Shown in pieces: positions 62,538 to 64,000 of a DNA stretch of 64,000 nt. Every line of letters begins with the position of its first letter. Within the stretch, counting starts at the first letter, position 1. Below the pieces are notes generated by a model. It searched no databases. It was not told the origin of the DNA and was given only the letters and a program-made list of their open reading frames with translations. This stretch comes from Halisarca cf. caerulea (taxonomy: Eukaryota; Porifera; Demospongiae; Chondrillida; Halisarcidae), in the NCBI GenBank assembly GCA_963170055.1, contig CAUJGJ010000135.1:610001-674000 (forward strand), written 5' to 3'. A program made the translations under genes and the position numbers.

Positions 62538-63555
62538 CTGCATGCAAAGAATAATACAAAAGACATACATACGTACATGTACCAAGCAAAATTGGAAAAA
62601 TTCAACCAGGCCATACATATATGTACATATTACATTAGAAATTCATTGCCAATACAAAGAGATGTGCATTGCAGTAGCATGCACACCTGTGTATTATATG
62701 TATGTACCTGGATGTTTCCACACCCTACATGTGTATGTATTTATATACGTATATACATATGCAGATACACATATACAGTATATACACGCAAAAATAGCAA
62801 TCGAACTCTTATGACCCCTAGTAACAATGTGTATTAAATTTTGCATGTACGCACGTGTCCTTGTTCAATTGGTATTCTAGTTGGTAACCTAATCTCATCT
62901 ACCTGCTGTAGATTACATTGTGGTGATTACGTATATAATCATGACTGATAAACAACAGCTGAAAATGGGTCAAATTCCTTAGGACTAGTGACAGCCTGGA
63001 TCTGTAACACCTACTTGAAATTAGTGTGGAATATGAATTGCCAATGTAAACTGACACAGATAAAATTACGTACATGTCCTTATCCACACATTAGTTCACT
63101 TCAATGATACCATTCAAGATTGAGTTTGGATTCATCAACAGGGCATCCTCCTCCTCTAGCTGATCTGTCACTCTTTGATCACCCCCTTGGTTTACAGATG
63201 CATAATTTTGCCCCCCACTCCCCAAATTTAACATTGTGACGTCAGTTTTTAGGTTTGGAAAATATTATTACCTTTCCATCAGTATTTCTATTATCATGTG
63301 GAGGAAAACTTTGCATGTGGGCATATACAAAGTGTAAAGGTGTGTGTGTGTGTGTGTGGAGGGGGGTGGGGGATAAATACGTATTGCAATAGAGGAGTAA
63401 TTAAGAAATTTTAATCATGAATATTTGAGAATTGATCACACAAAAGCTATTCTGTCTTGTTTAGCCACCACCATTCGCTAAAACATACACAAATGAAAAC
63501 TTACATCCCAGGCCATTTAGACTTGAAAAGCAGGGCGAATATGGTATCACCCAAC

Positions 63556-63558
<3 letters not shown>

Positions 63559-63630
<72 letters not shown>
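63559..63630. repeat. (TG)n microsatellite
   Basis: Pure TG tract that directly abuts the end of the retroposon-like copy at 63633, so it is probably that element's simple-repeat tail. Confidence 0.95.
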
Positions 63631-63631
<1 letters not shown>

Positions 63632-63632
63632 G

Positions 63633-64000
63633 TCCAGTTGGCACAAGTGGGTGGTTAGTAGTCTCTTATGAGAACTTAAGCCTGTTGCCAGCTGGTGGTA
63701 CTTTAAAAGGGATGAAAGCTGTGACTCTCAGCAGCTTACATGTAAAATCATACCTGTCAGCCTCAACCAATGGAATATGACTTGGGTATTTCTTTACCAG
63801 ACTCTTAGTGAGGTGCTAGTCAGTGGCTGGTGCCCTGGATGCTACTAGCCTGGATATTACCAAGTTTAGGATTGGGAATCACTGCTGCTGTGAGTTAGGT
63901 AGACACACCACCGCTCTTCAGCTGCAGCCCAGCCCTCCCCATCTCATGGGTACAACTTTACAGATGGATAACCTCTGATTGCATGAGAGGGCCATCAGGG
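63633..64000 (-). repeat. SINE/LINE-like repeat, copy 2
   Basis: Inverted relative of 60180-60632, ending in the (TG)n tract, which reads (CA)n in the element's orientation, and continuing past the window edge. No protein-coding frame is maintained between the copies. Confidence 0.7.

Overview
The window is animal nuclear DNA. Every protein-coding gene except one is cut into short exons with GT..AG introns, and long (CA)n/(TG)n tracts, minisatellites and small inverted-repeat transposons fill the gaps. The genes include a bilaterian-style ABCC4 transporter, an IAP with BIR and RING domains, and the motile-cilium proteins CFAP221 and PPIL6. They sit beside a plant/protist/fungal-looking DUF21-CBS protein. 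Together this suggests an early-branching metazoan, most plausibly a sponge. That taxonomic guess is inference.

Layout: (1) 1-780 is a 26-bp minisatellite. (2) 1008-17301 (+) is an ABCC4-type exporter in 24 exons. Its 5' end lies outside the window, and an unusually long, Ser/Arg-rich linker separates its two halves. (3) 17302-19327 is intergenic with inverted-repeat elements. (4) About 19.4-27.0 kb (+) is an ACSS1-type acetyl-CoA synthetase in 14 exons. (5) 27675-35887 (-) is CFAP221 in 17 exons. (6) 36182-41629 (-) is PPIL6 in 9 exons, in the same orientation as CFAP221 and about 300 bp upstream of it. (7) 41912-43546 (+) is an intronless IAP, head-to-head with PPIL6. (8) 43.5-46.8 kb is a repeat-rich gap with a tRNA-like sequence and a decayed LINE. 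(9) 46835-51203 (-) is a small BORCS7-like gene in 4 exons. (10) 51377-59372 (+) is a DUF21-CBS membrane protein in 13 exons, head-to-head with BORCS7. (11) 59.4-64 kb holds repeats, a pair of inverted retroelement-like copies and a probable terminal exon of an unidentified gene on the minus strand.

Most notable result: the two cilium genes each carry a full-consensus RFX X-box (GTNRCC-N0-3-RGYAAC), 13 and 19 bp upstream of their start codons, so the tandem pair looks like a small RFX-controlled ciliary module. Other points of interest are the CFTR R-domain-like linker in the ABCC4 protein, the intronless IAP among intron-rich genes, the head-to-head pairing of a lysosome-positioning subunit (BORCS7) with a DUF21 transporter, and several families of small inverted-repeat transposons. 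One of these families shares TACYGTA ends.

Gene models were assembled by eye from splice consensus, reading-frame continuity and remembered family sequences. Exon edges are exact only where phase and GT/AG agree. No database search was run.
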